A stretch of DNA of 64,000 bases from Halichondria panicea (GCF_963675165.1 NC_087377.1:17030518-17094517), one strand, 5' to 3'. Shown: positions 1 through 11,442, counted from the stretch's first letter. Notes: generated by a model from the sequence alone, not told the origin. Program-made: numbers and translations.

Positions 1-1115
1 CCAACATTAACGAGCAACAGGTTAATTAATCTCACCGTTATTTGCCACGTAACAGCGAGTTTTTAAATGTTAGCAGCAGTGGGATACAGCCATTATTACT
101 GTGGCTGTGGACCAGGGTGTACTTCTGGTCCATTTGCAGAGAGATTGCTGAAACGAAAGAGCCGGAAATTGAATTGGACTCAGACAGTGAAGACCAGTGA
201 CAGTGACAAGGAGAATATAGAGACAAAAGTCATCAATGGCCTGGAGTAAAAGACGAATTGATAGATATGCAAACATGACTGAACATTTAACCATAGATAG
301 TGTTTTAACTATGCTCTTTGTATTGTTTACACACTATTTATGATATATTCACATGTAGTGCCATCTACAAAAGTCAACTGACAAATTGTTGCAAAGAGAA
401 TACACTTACAAAACTCTGCATACACTTAGCTTAATAACATTGGAACAGACTTATATAGTTAGAAGTTGTGTCCCACCCGTAACAGACTAGCTACTCCATG
501 TAAAAGCCCAAAATCATGTTTACAGGAATGGCAATTTTGGCTACATTACTCAACAAAACTTGCTTCAACTTGAAGTATACGCCTAATTTCAAACATATAC
601 TACAAAACCAACTTCTGTACTTACCTTCTGAGCTTTGAACAGCTTCTAACAGTGGTCTGGGTCTATGCTACACAGCTCTAACTACAGGCAGCTACTCACA
701 CAATGGCACCAGCTATTTGCTTCCGGACACTCCCACTTCCTGGAAAATAAACTTCTCGCATTTATTCCAGTTGCTGTTCGACTGCTAGTACCTAGCTAGC
801 TATGAGATGTTCATCTAGCCTTGTTTTTGAAGCTTGATCTTGGCATCTTCAAACATACTATACTATCTACGAGGGGTCCGACACTCTGTGAAATCTTGTA
901 CACCTACTTTTGAAATCTTTTGAAATCTCATAAAATCTCATGAAATCCCGAAATCTTGAAATCTCTGAAATCCCACCTTTGACCTCATTTTCCGTAATCT
1001 TATTGTAATCTCAGTGTCATGCTTGACTAGATGGGCGTGGCCTGCCTACAAAAAGGGGACGGGCACGCCCATCTATGCCTTCATGACCGAGGTGCATGAC
1101 TAACTATAGCCTCGA
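1..1115. other. Intergenic, no gene seen
   Basis: No coding exon can be supported here; open frames on both strands are short and lack domain-like composition. Around 880-985 the sequence is a degenerate simple repeat built on GAAATCTC/GAAATCTT. The rest is AT-rich unique-looking sequence. Confidence 0.5.
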
Positions 1116-1200
1116 TCCCAGGCCGATCCGTCTCTAATTGAACGCTAGGTCGCCTCGAGGAGGCGACCTAGCGTTCAATTAGAGACGGATCGGCCTGGGA
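1116..1200. repeat. Perfect 40-bp hairpin palindrome (MITE-like)
   Basis: Positions 1116-1155 and 1161-1200 are exact reverse complements around a 5-nt loop. A third, direct partial copy of one arm lies at about 1246-1284. The core CTCGATCCCAGGCCG recurs elsewhere in the window (about 24175, 38165, 45233, 60570), so this is an interspersed foldback family. No clear target duplication is left at the outer ends. Confidence 0.8.
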
Positions 1201-1289
1201 TGGAGCCTTGAGCTGAGAAGGAGGCTAGCCTTACAGTAGCCTTGACCCCAGGCCGATCTGTCTCCAATTGAACGCTAGGTCGCCTACTA

Positions 1290-1798
1290 GGCCTGGTATT
1301 GATTGTATTTGGGCGTGATCTGGGCGTGGTTTTTTAATACATTGACTTGTGGTACAACAAAAAATGAATCCTCCAACAGTGGTCTTCAACAACAGCCTCT
1401 GGGGCAGTATACAGCAGGAAATACTTCCCAGAAGACACTTCTTTGGCAGTGGCAACCAAATCTTTGTCAATTCCTTTATTGCTACTGAGGATGGCAGCAG
1501 AAACACCTCTATTGTTTAGACTCCTGATCTGGTCAATCGTGAGTCTCATGATGAGAGATACAAGGGAAGAGACAATTAACAAGAACAACACTTTTGTCAA
1601 CAGGAGGAGCCTTGGTCCTACCTAGCTTGTAGTCCATTAAAAAGGGTAGCAACTGATATAGCAGAGAGACTTGCCATACCCCGTTGGGAACCAGATAAAC
1701 ACGTCCTTTCCCTCAAACAGGAGCTTGAGAGCCTGGGCCTGTTCTGCCATGAGAGTGAGGCCATCTTGCTTCAAACAAGACAACGCGTTGCATGCCAT
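1290..1798 (-). pseudogene. RecQ-family DNA helicase fragment
   Basis: On the minus strand, from about 1798 down, the translation contains a Walker A segment FPTGYGKSLCY preceded by QAQALKLLFEGKDVFIW, as in the N-terminal helicase domain of RecQ proteins. Further down (about 1600-1400) another frame gives IDQIRSLNNRGVSAAI and LLYTAPEAV, which correspond to the motif Ia/Ib region. The two parts are in different frames with stops between them, and the later helicase motifs, RQC and HRDC domains are missing. It is therefore a truncated, frameshifted copy inside a TIR element, not a working helicase. RecQ-like sequences are often multicopy in sponge and cnidarian genomes, which fits a mobile origin (inference). 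Confidence 0.7.
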
Positions 1799-1980
1799 AG
1801 CTAGCTAGCTATAAATTGAGAACATGACACGGAGCTAAATTACTGTAACTTTTACGGGAGTAAAATGCCTCTACGTACACCTTTAGTATTACAGAAAAAA
1901 AGCAGGAAACAAAATGTAAAGAATAATCTCTGCTTTTGTTTCCTGTTCCTGCCACGCCCAGATACAATCAATACCAGGCC
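1290..1980. mobile_element. TIR-bounded element carrying a RecQ fragment
   Basis: The ends 1290-1317 and 1953-1980 are inverted repeats of 28 bp with a single mismatch, starting GGCCTGGTATTGATTG. The interior holds a minus-strand RecQ-helicase remnant and no transposase that I recognise, so it would be a non-autonomous element that captured or contains helicase sequence. No convincing target-site duplication was found. Alternatively the TIRs belong to a RecQ-carrying transposon family of which this is a deleted copy. Confidence 0.55.
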
Positions 1981-2038
1981 GTATTTTTCAACTTCGTTCT
2001 ATTAAAAAAAAATCGGCCTGGGACCGAGGCTAGCCTTA

Positions 2039-5000
2039 CAGTAGAACCTCGATTATCCGGACACCTTGGTTCCAGAAGCAGGCCGGATAAGTGAATACGC
2101 CGGATAATCGAATAGATAAACCACGCCTTGATCCACCCACTTTATTGATAAACAGCAGTGCCGCATGGTTGTCTGCGCATGCGCAGAAGATAAGCAGGCA
2201 TCATGTCTCACGCTTACAATGAGAACCGGCTGGTATTCGACGGTAAAGCCAAGACTGACTGACTGAACTGAGAGAGATTCTGAGAGGCAATTCTGAGAGG
2301 TACTGAACTGAGAGAGATTGGGTGTGCTGTGAGAGGCTGTGAGACTGTGAGAGACTACTTACTGAATCGACCCTGAATTTTTATTTTGACTTTTTTTTAT
2401 TTTGACTTTTTTTATTTTGAGAGGTACTGTTATTATTGAACTGAGAGAGACTGGGTGTGCTGTGAGTGCTGAGAGAGCTGAGAGAGATTGTGATTGACTG
2501 TATACAGAGAGTGAGTTGAGTGGGTGAATCTAAAGAGGACGATTTTCCTTTCAAATTTTTATTTTATTTATTTTTATTTTATTTATTTTATTTATTATTT
2601 ATTTTATTTTGGCCACTCAAAAGAGTGAACAGCACTTACTATAGCAAAAAATTGACTGACTAACTGAAGGAGCTCATACTAATTCTGAAGCAACGTACTA
2701 GATTCTAGTGAAGTGATATGGTGAACTGCTGTAGGTGTAACAGAACTGGGCGATGTGGAAATTGTGCCTGTGTAAAGGCAAAAAAAAGTTGCCTAAATTG
2801 CCTCCCGAGCCGCCTAGGCTCTTGCCAGAATGCTGCACACCCTACTGGTATCACCCCTACTACCACCACTACTGCTCATGATCAAACACCAAGTACTACT
2901 CCGACAGATGAGTCTACCACCACTACCGCTCATGATCAAACACCAAGTACTACTCCGACAGATGAGGATCTAACTGCTCCAGATACCTCCGATTCGGAGC
3001 CTGAGCAAGACCCGACCCAACCCACCTCAACAGCAACTGACTCCCAAAATGTCAGTCAACATGAAGTAGAGCCACTACCTTGCTATACACCCATCTCAGA
3101 ACCAAATTTTGTGTGGGGATGTGAAGATAGCCAGAATTTCAAGGGTGATCTAAATAGAATTTATGATGAAGCTGTCCACTGGAGGAGAAACCTCTTCAAA
3201 GTACCATCAGGAAAACCAGGAAAATCCTTTGTCCGTGAGCTGACCCGCCTGTTTAGGGCTTATGCAGAGGGCTCAGCACTTGAAGGTGTTGCTTTGAAAG
3301 CTGCAATGACTATGCCAGCATTACTGCTCCAGAAACCCAGCTCAAAGTCTAAAGCGAAAGAACATGCCTCACACCTTGAACGTCGACTAAAACTCTGGTC
3401 TGAAGGACAGCTTGTCAACTTGCTATATGAGGGTAGATCTATTCAAAAACAGCTCCACAGAAACCAGCCCCCTCAGCAAAACCAAGACCAAGAAGATAGA
3501 ATGGCAAAAAAGTTTGTCAAGCTAATGAGTGAGGGCAAAGTACGTGCAGCGATGAGGCTTATCACAAACACAGGCAGCACAGGCTTACTCAATCTGGAAA
3601 ATCCAGCAAGCCCGAATGACCCTAACAGCACAAAGACAGTTCGAGATGTACTTGTGGAAAAACACCCACAAAAACAGCCCCCCAAGATCACCTCTATCAC
3701 GGAACAAGACTACACTGTAGAAGACCCACACCCGATTGTTTTTGAGGAAATAAACGGCCCTTTGATTCGGGACACTGTTCTGAGAATGGACGGTGCAGCA
3801 GGACCCTCGGGCCTTGATGCTGCTTCGTGGAAACGGCTGTGTACCTCTTTTAAAGGTGCATCAAACGACCTATGTGAAGCACTGGCGGCCACAGCCAGAA
3901 GAATCTGTACTACTTTAGTAGACCCATCCGGTTTGACTGCTTTTGTTGCATGTCGCCTCATTGCTCTAGACAAATGCCCGGGTGTGAGGCCAATTGGCAT
4001 TGGGGAAGTCTCTAAAAGAATCATCAACAGAGCCATAGCAAGAGTGCTAAATGAGGACATCCAGCAAGCTGCCGGACCCCTGCAGGTGTGTGCTGGCCAT
4101 CGCTCGGGCTGTGAAGCAGCAGTCCATGCGATGAGGCAGGTCCTTGAAGACTCAGAAACTGAAGCCATCCTTATGGTGGATGCGACAAATGCTTTCAACT
4201 CCCTCAACAGACAAACTGCCCTCAGAAATATTCATAAACTCTGCCCGCCACTATCCAAAGTCCTTATCAATACCTACAGAGAAGATATTAATTTGTTTAT
4301 TGGTGGAGAAACATTACTATCACAAGAGGGCACGACCCAAGGAGACCCACTGGCAATGGCAATGTACGCCATAGCCACCAACCCTATTATCAATAAGCTA
4401 AGTAAGGAACACACCAAACAAGTATGGTTTGCAGATGATGCCTCAGCATCTGGTGACCTCCACAGCCTAAGAAAATGGTGGGATACTCTTAACAACATCG
4501 GCCCAGACTATGGATATTATCCAAATGCATCCAAAACGTGGCTTGTGGTGAAAAATGGATGCCAAATTAAAGCAAATGAAATGTTTGGAAACACGGAAGT
4601 CGGTATATCTGAGGGAGGCCAGAGATACCTAGGCTCAGCAATCGGAAAGCAGTCCTTCCTGGATACTTACGTCCAACAGAAGGTTGACACCTGGGTAGAA
4701 GAACTGAAAAGCCTCTCTTCAATAGCCACCACCCAACCTCACAGTGCTTTCGCTGCTTTCACACATGGTTTCGCTAGTAAATGGACATATTTGGCTCGAA
4801 CCACCCCAGGCATTGCTAACCTCCTTAAGCCACTAGAAGAAACAATAAGGACAGTCTTTTTGCCAAAATTGACTGGACAGAATGCCTTTGGTGATCTGGA
4901 AAGACAGATAATGGCACTCCCAGCCCGCCATGGGGGACTTGGTATAGCAAACCCGTGTGAAACAAGCCCTGGTCAGTTCACGATGAGCATGTCAATCTCA

Positions 5001-6239
5001 GCACCACTAGTCAGCCTGATACTTGACCAATCCGATATATATGAACCTACAATGAAGCAAGAGCAAGCCAGACTGAGGAACAATGCCAAAAAATTCCGCC
5101 GACAGATGGAAGCCAGGACAGCAAGTGAGCTAAATGAAGAACTACCAAACAATTTGAAAAAAATGGTTGGAATATGGTCAGAGAAAGGTACCTCAAGCTG
5201 GATAACAGCGCTGCCTATTGCAGAGCATGGTTTCATGCTACACAAGGGAGCCTTCAGAGATGCTCTTTGCCTCAGGTACGGCTGGCGGCCTCAGAACCTA
5301 CCCTCTCACTGTGTCTGTGGACTTCACTTCACAGTAGAGCATGCACTCAGCTGCTCTAGGGGAGGATTTCCAACAATAAGACATAATGAAATACGCAACA
5401 TCACAGCAAATCTTATGAGCGAAGTATGTCCAGATGTGGGTATTGAACCAACCTTACAGCCTGTGACGGAAGAGCAGTTCCAACTTAGGACAACCAACCG
5501 GGAGGATGGGGCTCGCCTTGATGTTGTGGCCCAGAGCTTCTGGAGCAACGATAGACAGAGTGCATTTTTTGATGTCAGGGTCTTCAACCCGTACGCACCT
5601 ACCTATCGCCGCTCCACCATGGCCCAGAGCTACAGAAGAAACGAGATGGAGAAGAAGAGAGCATATGAACAGCGTGTAAGAGAAGTCGAACATGGATCGT
5701 TTACGCCTTTGGTTTTCTCTGCTGCTGGAGGTATGGGTCCGGCTGCAGATATTGTCTACAAGAAACTAGCTTCAATGCTGGCAGAGAAACAGGACAAAAC
5801 ATACAGCACAACTCTGAATTGGATGAGATGTAGGCTAAATTTCTCCCTCACTTTAAGATCAGAGATTATGTGCATCAGAGGCTCTAGGAAGTCATTCACC
5901 ACCACCACACCATGGAAGGCCTTAGACACTGGCACTATTGACCTAGCAACTCAAGAAGGCCGGGTGCTATCGGTCTGAAACATGTGTTTTCACCCAGGAA
6001 CTTTATAAAAATTAATTATGTCACATGTTTTTGTTGTTTTTTCTTGGTTTGTTTTTTTGTTTTGTCTTTTGTCTTTTATCTTCTCACTTGCAATAAGTAT
6101 TATAATTAGAAGAAAAAAAAAAAAAAAAAAAAAAGTATCCATGGTAACAGCTGCAACGCACATGCGCGTTTGAGAGACACGCCCATTTTCTGATCTGATA
6201 ACAAGAAAACTGCCAAGCGGGATAATCGAGGTTCTACTG
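2039..6239. mobile_element. Pogo/Tigger-type TIR element containing a LINE
   Basis: Both ends carry CAGTAGAACCTCGATTATCC in inverted orientation (2039-2058 and 6220-6239), flanked by TA on each side (2037-2038, 6240-6241). That TIR and the TA duplication are typical of pogo/Tigger-like Tc1-mariner relatives. The subterminal sequence at 2058-2110 repeats the GGATAATCGA theme, as such elements do. No transposase is present; the interior is a complete reverse-transcriptase ORF followed by an A-tract at about 6114-6134. The simplest reading is a non-LTR retrotransposon nested in a small TIR element. Confidence 0.7.
2718..5978 (+). CDS. Non-LTR retrotransposon polyprotein (RT + REL-type endonuclease)
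   Basis: A single uninterrupted 1086-residue ORF, so probably a young insertion. The N-terminus (residues 4-37) is a cysteine-rich CXC/tesmin-like cluster. A Thr-rich stretch follows with a tandem AHDQTPSTTPTDE repeat (about 52-85). The reverse transcriptase domain spans roughly 350-620: GPSGLDA near 362, VRPIGIGE at 423-430, catalytic Asp 488 in the DATNAF motif and Asp 573/574 in FADDA. The C-terminus has a zinc knuckle C865, C867, H875, C879 and then a PD-(D/E)XK-like core with D935 and D952 in FDVRV. RT, knuckle and restriction-like endonuclease in that order place it with the R2/CRE-type LINEs, which have one ORF and no APE endonuclease. No ORF1 is present. The start is the first ATG ahead of the Cys cluster. 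Confidence 0.85.
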   Translation: MVNCCRCNRTGRCGNCACVKAKKSCLNCLPSRLGSCQNAAHPTGITPTTTTTAHDQTPSTTPTDESTTTTAHDQTPSTTPTDEDLTAPDTSDSEPEQDPTQPTSTATDSQNVSQHEVEPLPCYTPISEPNFVWGCEDSQNFKGDLNRIYDEAVHWRRNLFKVPSGKPGKSFVRELTRLFRAYAEGSALEGVALKAAMTMPALLLQKPSSKSKAKEHASHLERRLKLWSEGQLVNLLYEGRSIQKQLHRNQPPQQNQDQEDRMAKKFVKLMSEGKVRAAMRLITNTGSTGLLNLENPASPNDPNSTKTVRDVLVEKHPQKQPPKITSITEQDYTVEDPHPIVFEEINGPLIRDTVLRMDGAAGPSGLDAASWKRLCTSFKGASNDLCEALAATARRICTTLVDPSGLTAFVACRLIALDKCPGVRPIGIGEVSKRIINRAIARVLNEDIQQAAGPLQVCAGHRSGCEAAVHAMRQVLEDSETEAILMVDATNAFNSLNRQTALRNIHKLCPPLSKVLINTYREDINLFIGGETLLSQEGTTQGDPLAMAMYAIATNPIINKLSKEHTKQVWFADDASASGDLHSLRKWWDTLNNIGPDYGYYPNASKTWLVVKNGCQIKANEMFGNTEVGISEGGQRYLGSAIGKQSFLDTYVQQKVDTWVEELKSLSSIATTQPHSAFAAFTHGFASKWTYLARTTPGIANLLKPLEETIRTVFLPKLTGQNAFGDLERQIMALPARHGGLGIANPCETSPGQFTMSMSISAPLVSLILDQSDIYEPTMKQEQARLRNNAKKFRRQMEARTASELNEELPNNLKKMVGIWSEKGTSSWITALPIAEHGFMLHKGAFRDALCLRYGWRPQNLPSHCVCGLHFTVEHALSCSRGGFPTIRHNEIRNITANLMSEVCPDVGIEPTLQPVTEEQFQLRTTNREDGARLDVVAQSFWSNDRQSAFFDVRVFNPYAPTYRRSTMAQSYRRNEMEKKRAYEQRVREVEHGSFTPLVFSAAGGMGPAADIVYKKLASMLAEKQDKTYSTTLNWMRCRLNFSLTLRSEIMCIRGSRKSFTTTTPWKALDTGTIDLATQEGRVLSV

Positions 6240-6454
6240 TACTTCAAAACGTGATTTGCTGATTCAAATATCCATACAGAAAAGGGGGCGTATATCTCGG
6301 TACATGTATTGTTTTTCTACTTGCTGTGATCTGAATAAAGTCTCTGGATTTAATCAGTGAGTAGTGCAGACAGCACTGATTTAGTGATTACAATGTACAT
6401 GATTTAGATGCAGTTTTTGGCTCTATACATTCGTACTTATCTTTTACAGAGAAG

Positions 6455-9175
6455 ATGTCTGACTATCTCACAATAGCAGATCTAAAGAGATTGTACCTCG
6501 TCACGTTTGATGCTCGAATTAAGTGGCGAAACATCTTGCTTATTCTTGACATACCCTCTGATACCATCGACAGCATTGGGAGAGATTGCTGGGAAGATGT
6601 TGTCAAAGCTTTGTCAAGTCCTATCGTGGGTGAAGTTCACATAGCCAAGACCATCGAGAAAGATCATCCTAGTGCAAGCAATCCTAAATTACAGGGTAAG
6701 TACCAATGGCACATTATTACATGATTAGACATTTCAACCCTCATGCACACAATATTCTACAGTTGACCAAAACCGCCAGAAGATCAACGATGATTTGACT
6801 GTTTTCCTAGACGAACCTCTCGGTAAAGGTGCATTTGGAGCAGTCTTCAAAGGCAGTTACAGGGGCGAGATATGTGCAGTCAAAGTGCTGCTTCACGATG
6901 CTATGGAGATGCAGGCAAGTATTCCAGTCGGCAAAAACGAAGAAGCTAGCGATGCAATTGATCGTGAAAGTGATTTTCTCAAGTCATTCCAGCACCCAAA
7001 CGTTGTTCAGTTTTTGTCGACTGCCAAGCACCCCAAATCAGGAAGTACAATCCTTGTTGTTGAGCTGATGAATTGCAGTCTGAGATCCTATTTTTCTAGC
7101 CTTGATGAAGAGTCCCTCACTAGCGAATGTGAAATTAGCCTTTCCAAAGACATAGCTTGTGGTATGGCCTACATTCACAGCAAGCAGATTATCCATCGTG
7201 ACCTCTGTGGTGATAACGTCTTACTGAAGCTTGCACGACCAGTGCCTGTCGCAAAGATATCCGACTTTGGCATGTCACGGCTATACGATCCCTCAGAGCT
7301 TAGCCACACCCTCACAGCCATTGGTCACCGTATGGGGTATCTACCTCCTGAGGCTATTCGATTGGACAAGGATAATTACGATAATAGCTTGGATGTGTTC
7401 TCTCTTGGGGCGATTATGATGCAGATTGTTTGCAAGCTGAAGACGATCAAATCTGTGGAAGATCGATCATTCCATGTTGCCCAGATCCCTCACACACACA
7501 GGTTGAGGAAGCTTATCGACAGTTGTTTGCAAGAAAACATGAGGAGGAGACCATCTGCCAGGGACATCTGTGAGTCAGTGTGTTTTACGTTTTCCTAACC
7601 CTAACGAAAAAATCATAATGTTGGTATCGATTTTCTTTTACTTTAGATGCTGACCTGACAAGAGGCTCAGACCCAGTGGAGGCAACAAAGAGGGAGGCAA
7701 AGGACCCTCAACTAGTCAAGAAGGTGCGTACATGTAGTGTGATAATGAGATTCCCACAGCAACAATAGTATTGTACCTTAACATGCATGGATGCTGTCTC
7801 ATGTGTTAAGCCGTAACTACACATCCGTTTGAGTGTGCCTATAATTATGTACTTCCTTTAGCAGAAATTGTTGCTTGTTCTCGTTCTGTTGTAGAATTTC
7901 CACTAATGATATTCACGTCTGTGTTTTAATTCAAAGATTTCCACCAACGTTCCTCTGTACAGGCACACAGTGAACAGATTAGGCACAAAGATCCTGAGCT
8001 GGTCAGGAGAGGCGTCATCATTCAACAGCAGAGACAGGTGAGACAAAATGCACCATTATATTATTGCAGAGCTTAAGTAGAAGCTTTGATCTCTTATAAT
8101 CGTACTGTACATTCTATTAGACTGGTGGGCTTGGCCTCTTAAGCTAATGAGAGAAAGTGATTTAGTGTGCATGCAATTAATGCTACAAGTAACACTTGCT
8201 TGTTAGTAGACACTATCCTAATTACACTCATTCATTATTCAGGGTCCCCCTCCCAGAGAGTTGAGACCTCCACTCACTCTGGAATGGAGAAAAGGAAAAG
8301 ACATGCCAATCAAGATGGGCTACTCGGTACAGAGTGTTGTTATCGGTGACACGGTGTATGTTGGTGGAGGTGATGCAGGCGATGATCGTAATAGCTGTAC
8401 AGTGATGAAGCTCGAGCAAGATCAATGGACCGAACTACCAGAGTACATTGCCTACTGGTTCGCTATGACATCACTCGCTAATCGACTAGTGCTGGTGGGA
8501 GGAGGAATTGATCCAAAAAACAAGAAACGCACCGATGAGCTTGCAGTGTTTGAGTCAGGGGAATGGATTCACCCGTACCCACCTATGAACATTGCTCGTT
8601 CTTCCTCAACAGCTGTCTCCTTCAACAACCACATCATTGTAGCTGGTGGGCGTGATGATGAAGGACATGCCCTCTCCTCTGTGGAGGTGTTGGATGTGGC
8701 ATCAAGAAGATGGTGCATTGCTCAGTCACTACCTAACCCACGATCAGAACTGAAATCAACTCTCATAGGAAACACCCTCTACCTAATGGGAGGGTACGAT
8801 CACAATGGGAGTGCAACCACAACAGTGCATCACGTCGACCTCGATGAACTAATTGCAAAAGCCCCTTCCCACCAGGACACATCCACTCTCTGGCAGACCT
8901 TACAGGAAGTACCACTCGTGTGGTCAGCTCCTCTCAGTATTGGGAAGTCACTATTAGCCGTTGGTGGAGCGGACGACAGAGCCAACCTAAGTTCATTGAT
9001 CCACCTCTACCAGCCTGACACCAGGAGGTGGGTGAAAGTGGGAGACCTGCCTACTGCACGATATTGCTGCACATGCTCAGTACTTCCTAGTGGAGAGGTC
9101 ATTGTAGCCGGAGGACAGACAAATTCACATACTAATGTTATTACTCAAACCGTGGATTTCTTCTCTATAAAATAA
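6455..9175 (+). CDS. Gene 1: (truncated) death fold - kinase - Kelch
   Basis: Five coding exons that splice in frame: 6455-6695, 6763-7569, 7647-7723, 7963-8037, 8243-9175 (710 residues). A 5' non-coding exon ending at 6356 (donor TAATCA|GTGAGT) is likely. Residues 1-80 are a death-like domain starting MSDYLTIADL, but 22 residues present in the other copies (after IGRD) are missing, removing the middle helices. The kinase has every key motif: GKGAFGAVF, Lys121, HRD Asp227, Asn232, DFG Asp248, LPPEA, RRRP. A charged linker (about 350-400) leads to six Kelch blades, each with a GG doublet (401-710). Death plus kinase recalls IRAK/Pelle; the Kelch addition is unusual. Retrotransposon and TIR sequence ends at 6241, so the promoter seen in the paralogues is replaced here. 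Confidence 0.8.
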
Positions 9176-9620
9176 TGATTAGTTAGTGTTTCTCTTTGTA
9201 GTGTTAATGATCTTGATATTTTTTATCTGTGAGAAAGCTTTTCTATTTGTTAAGTTGCAACAGAATTTCATCGTAGTTAATATGAAGTGGCATGTAGACA
9301 TGCAGACAAAACGGTTTACAAACTGTTGATTTCTTCTCTATAAGTGCTAATTAGTTAATTATTTTGTTAATTGCTTCTCTTTATATTTGTGCGATGAGTT
9401 TATAACGATATTGATATTCTTTTATCATGTTGAGAAATTAAGTTGCAACAGAATTTTATCGCATATATTATTATGATGACATGAAGTGGTACATACATAA
9501 TTACATTGGCAGAAAATAGTACAAAAACAGACAAAATAATATTTAACAGTCTTATAACAAGTTCAGGTTCATAACAAGTTCAGGTCCTTAGTTGAGGTCT
9601 TGTAAGAAGTGTACAATAGT
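9176..9620 (+). other. 3' flank of gene 1 with duplicated tail
   Basis: Two diverged copies of the Kelch-gene tail lie in tandem: the words GATTTCTTCTCTATAA, TTAGTTA and GCGATGAGTTTATAACG occur just after the stop and again at about 9330-9430. At about 9560-9600 there is a decayed copy of the last exon of the convergent minus-strand gene seen at 41938-42056. No gene of its own. Confidence 0.5.
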
Positions 9621-9779
9621 ATGTATGATCTGGCTAAGCAAGTAACGTGAGTAATAAAATAAAACTAGACTATAGGCTGAAACTTTTGAGAAAAGAGTTT
9701 TAGTAGAATCATAGACACGTACTTTATTGCACTATATAATTATACTTCCAGTGAAACAGTAAAACAGTAGCTGTACTCT

Positions 9780-10620
9780 ATAATTTTTAGATCCCACTTG
9801 AGTGTATTTAGCAGGGAACTATGAGCTATAGTACCGGTACTACAGATTGCTCTGGGCTACAAACTACAATATTGTACATTGTATTGTGATTTACAAGAAG
9901 ATACACATGTAATAACATAAAAATTATTGTAGCTAGCTAGATGCTTTGTCTAGTAATATAATAACAGAACTAGAATGAAAGAGAGAAGCTCTAGTTTCTT
10001 TTTTTGGCTTTGTTCGAAAGCAGTAGGAGACGCTCGTTTTTTGGGCATTGTGCTGTGCTTTTTTGCTGCAAGGCTGCATGGGGGAGGAGCTGGATGTATG
10101 GAAGTGCTGGGATTCCAGCTTTGGCTTCTTCCTAAAGTTCCTTTCGCTTTGTTTAAGAGTAGTATAGGAGCCGCTTGTTTGCTGCAAATTATAGCTTATA
10201 GGTGTCTTCCTTTCGCTTTGTGAGAGCCGCTCGTTTCTTGGGAAGTGTGCTGGGCTTGTTTGCAGCTGGATGTTTCCTTTTTGTGGGTGGAGCTATATAT
10301 AGGACTATAATTTTGTCCATCAAACTGAGATGGAGGAACAGGGTTGACTTGAATAGAGACCACAGATTTAGTAGAGACACAGAGATGCCAACTCTTCAGA
10401 TATTAGTTTTCAAAAAAATAATGATGCAGTTGCTAGGAAGGCTGTTTATATAGGTTGACTGTTGCTAAGCTAGTGCATTTCTAGTAGCCAATAGGTTTTG
10501 GGATCTAAATCAGTTAGAATTAACATGTGCATTCGGTATCTATGGTTATAGTGTCCCTCATCCCTCGGGCTAAAGTTTTGGGACACTATAACACATAGAT
10601 ACCTCATGCCCATGTTCTAA
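9780..10620. repeat. Dispersed repeat, inverted partner at 27841-28690
   Basis: The segment starts with GATCCCACTTGAGTG and ends with an internal hairpin (about 10535-10603, GGTATCTATGGTTATAGTG against its complement). The same blocks occur in reverse order and orientation at 27841-28690. The middle consists of GC-rich TGGGCTTGTTTGCAGCTGG-like words. No coding capacity was recognised; open frames here are low-complexity. It is probably a non-autonomous transposon family. Confidence 0.55.
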
Positions 10621-11328
10621 CTATAACATAAAACCCCTATAGAGTGACAAGATTAAGTAGGCAAAAGGGACACCACACACAACACATGTACTGGTACGGA
10701 ATATGTAGTCTCGCGAGCAGACGTGGGAGGGAGGGAACGTCTGGTAACTATTGCAGCAATTCCGTGGACCACTGCCAGAATGTTGGCAGTGCCAATCAGA
10801 TTTGTCCACGTCATAGTGGGCGGGTAACACCCCGTATATTTTCCTATTATAGCATAAAATGAACGTGAAAAGAAGGATTATTACTCTAGCAAAGGCTAAT
10901 TTTAGTGTTGAACTATACCTGGTTGCGAGGGAACTTGGTTACAAGGAGCTCAGACCAAGCAAGAGCTAGCTAGCTGCATATGAAAATATTTGTCTACATG
11001 TGAATTTGTTAACAACTTGTGTCGCAGTATCGGGTATAATTCTACGAGTATATCGTTATGCAGAATTACTTGCTAATAATATTATATGCAAACCAATAGC
11101 ATAATGATATTGGTTGGGGTTCAAGAGCATTGTTCATCTGAATGGGCATCCCCGCCTAGGGGATTAACCCCTCAGCCTTTCGGGGGTTATATTTTAGCCA
11201 GATCTTATTTTTTTAAAATGGTATTTTACCACAGTAACCTATTACTCAATCTGGTGCCCATGCACATGATATGCTCTTGTCACAGTGCCGGACAGGGTGC
11301 AAACTGACCGACACTGGAGATACAAAAA
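10621..11328. other. Non-coding stretch
   Basis: No supported exon. It contains partial MITE debris (about 10705-10760, sharing words such as GACGTTCCCTC with 12020-12060 on the other strand) and a short stem at about 11168-11192. Otherwise unremarkable. Confidence 0.4.
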
Positions 11329-11442
11329 GAACTAAAAGAACTAAGCATAATTATAAGTACAAGGGGTGGGAATGAGGAGGGGAATGAACTAAAAGAACTA
11401 AGCATAATTATAAGTACAAGGGGTGGGAATGAGGAGGGGAAT
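11329..11442. repeat. 57-bp direct tandem duplication
   Basis: Two almost exact 57-bp units lie in tandem (starts 11329 and 11386), each with AAAGAACTAAGCATAATTAT and a GGGGTGGGAATGAGGAGG core. No function seen. Confidence 0.8.

Noticed and set aside
5990-6247. Poly-Phe minus-strand frame
   Set aside because: It is the complement of the LINE poly-A tract.
9975-10453. Plus-strand open frames with hydrophobic character
   Set aside because: They fall inside a dispersed repeat with an inverted copy elsewhere and the frames are not conserved between the copies.
11160-11200. TAACCCCTCAGCCTTTCGGGGGTTA stem, phage/bacterial terminator-like
   Set aside because: Isolated weak stem with no gene in front of it, in a eukaryotic context.
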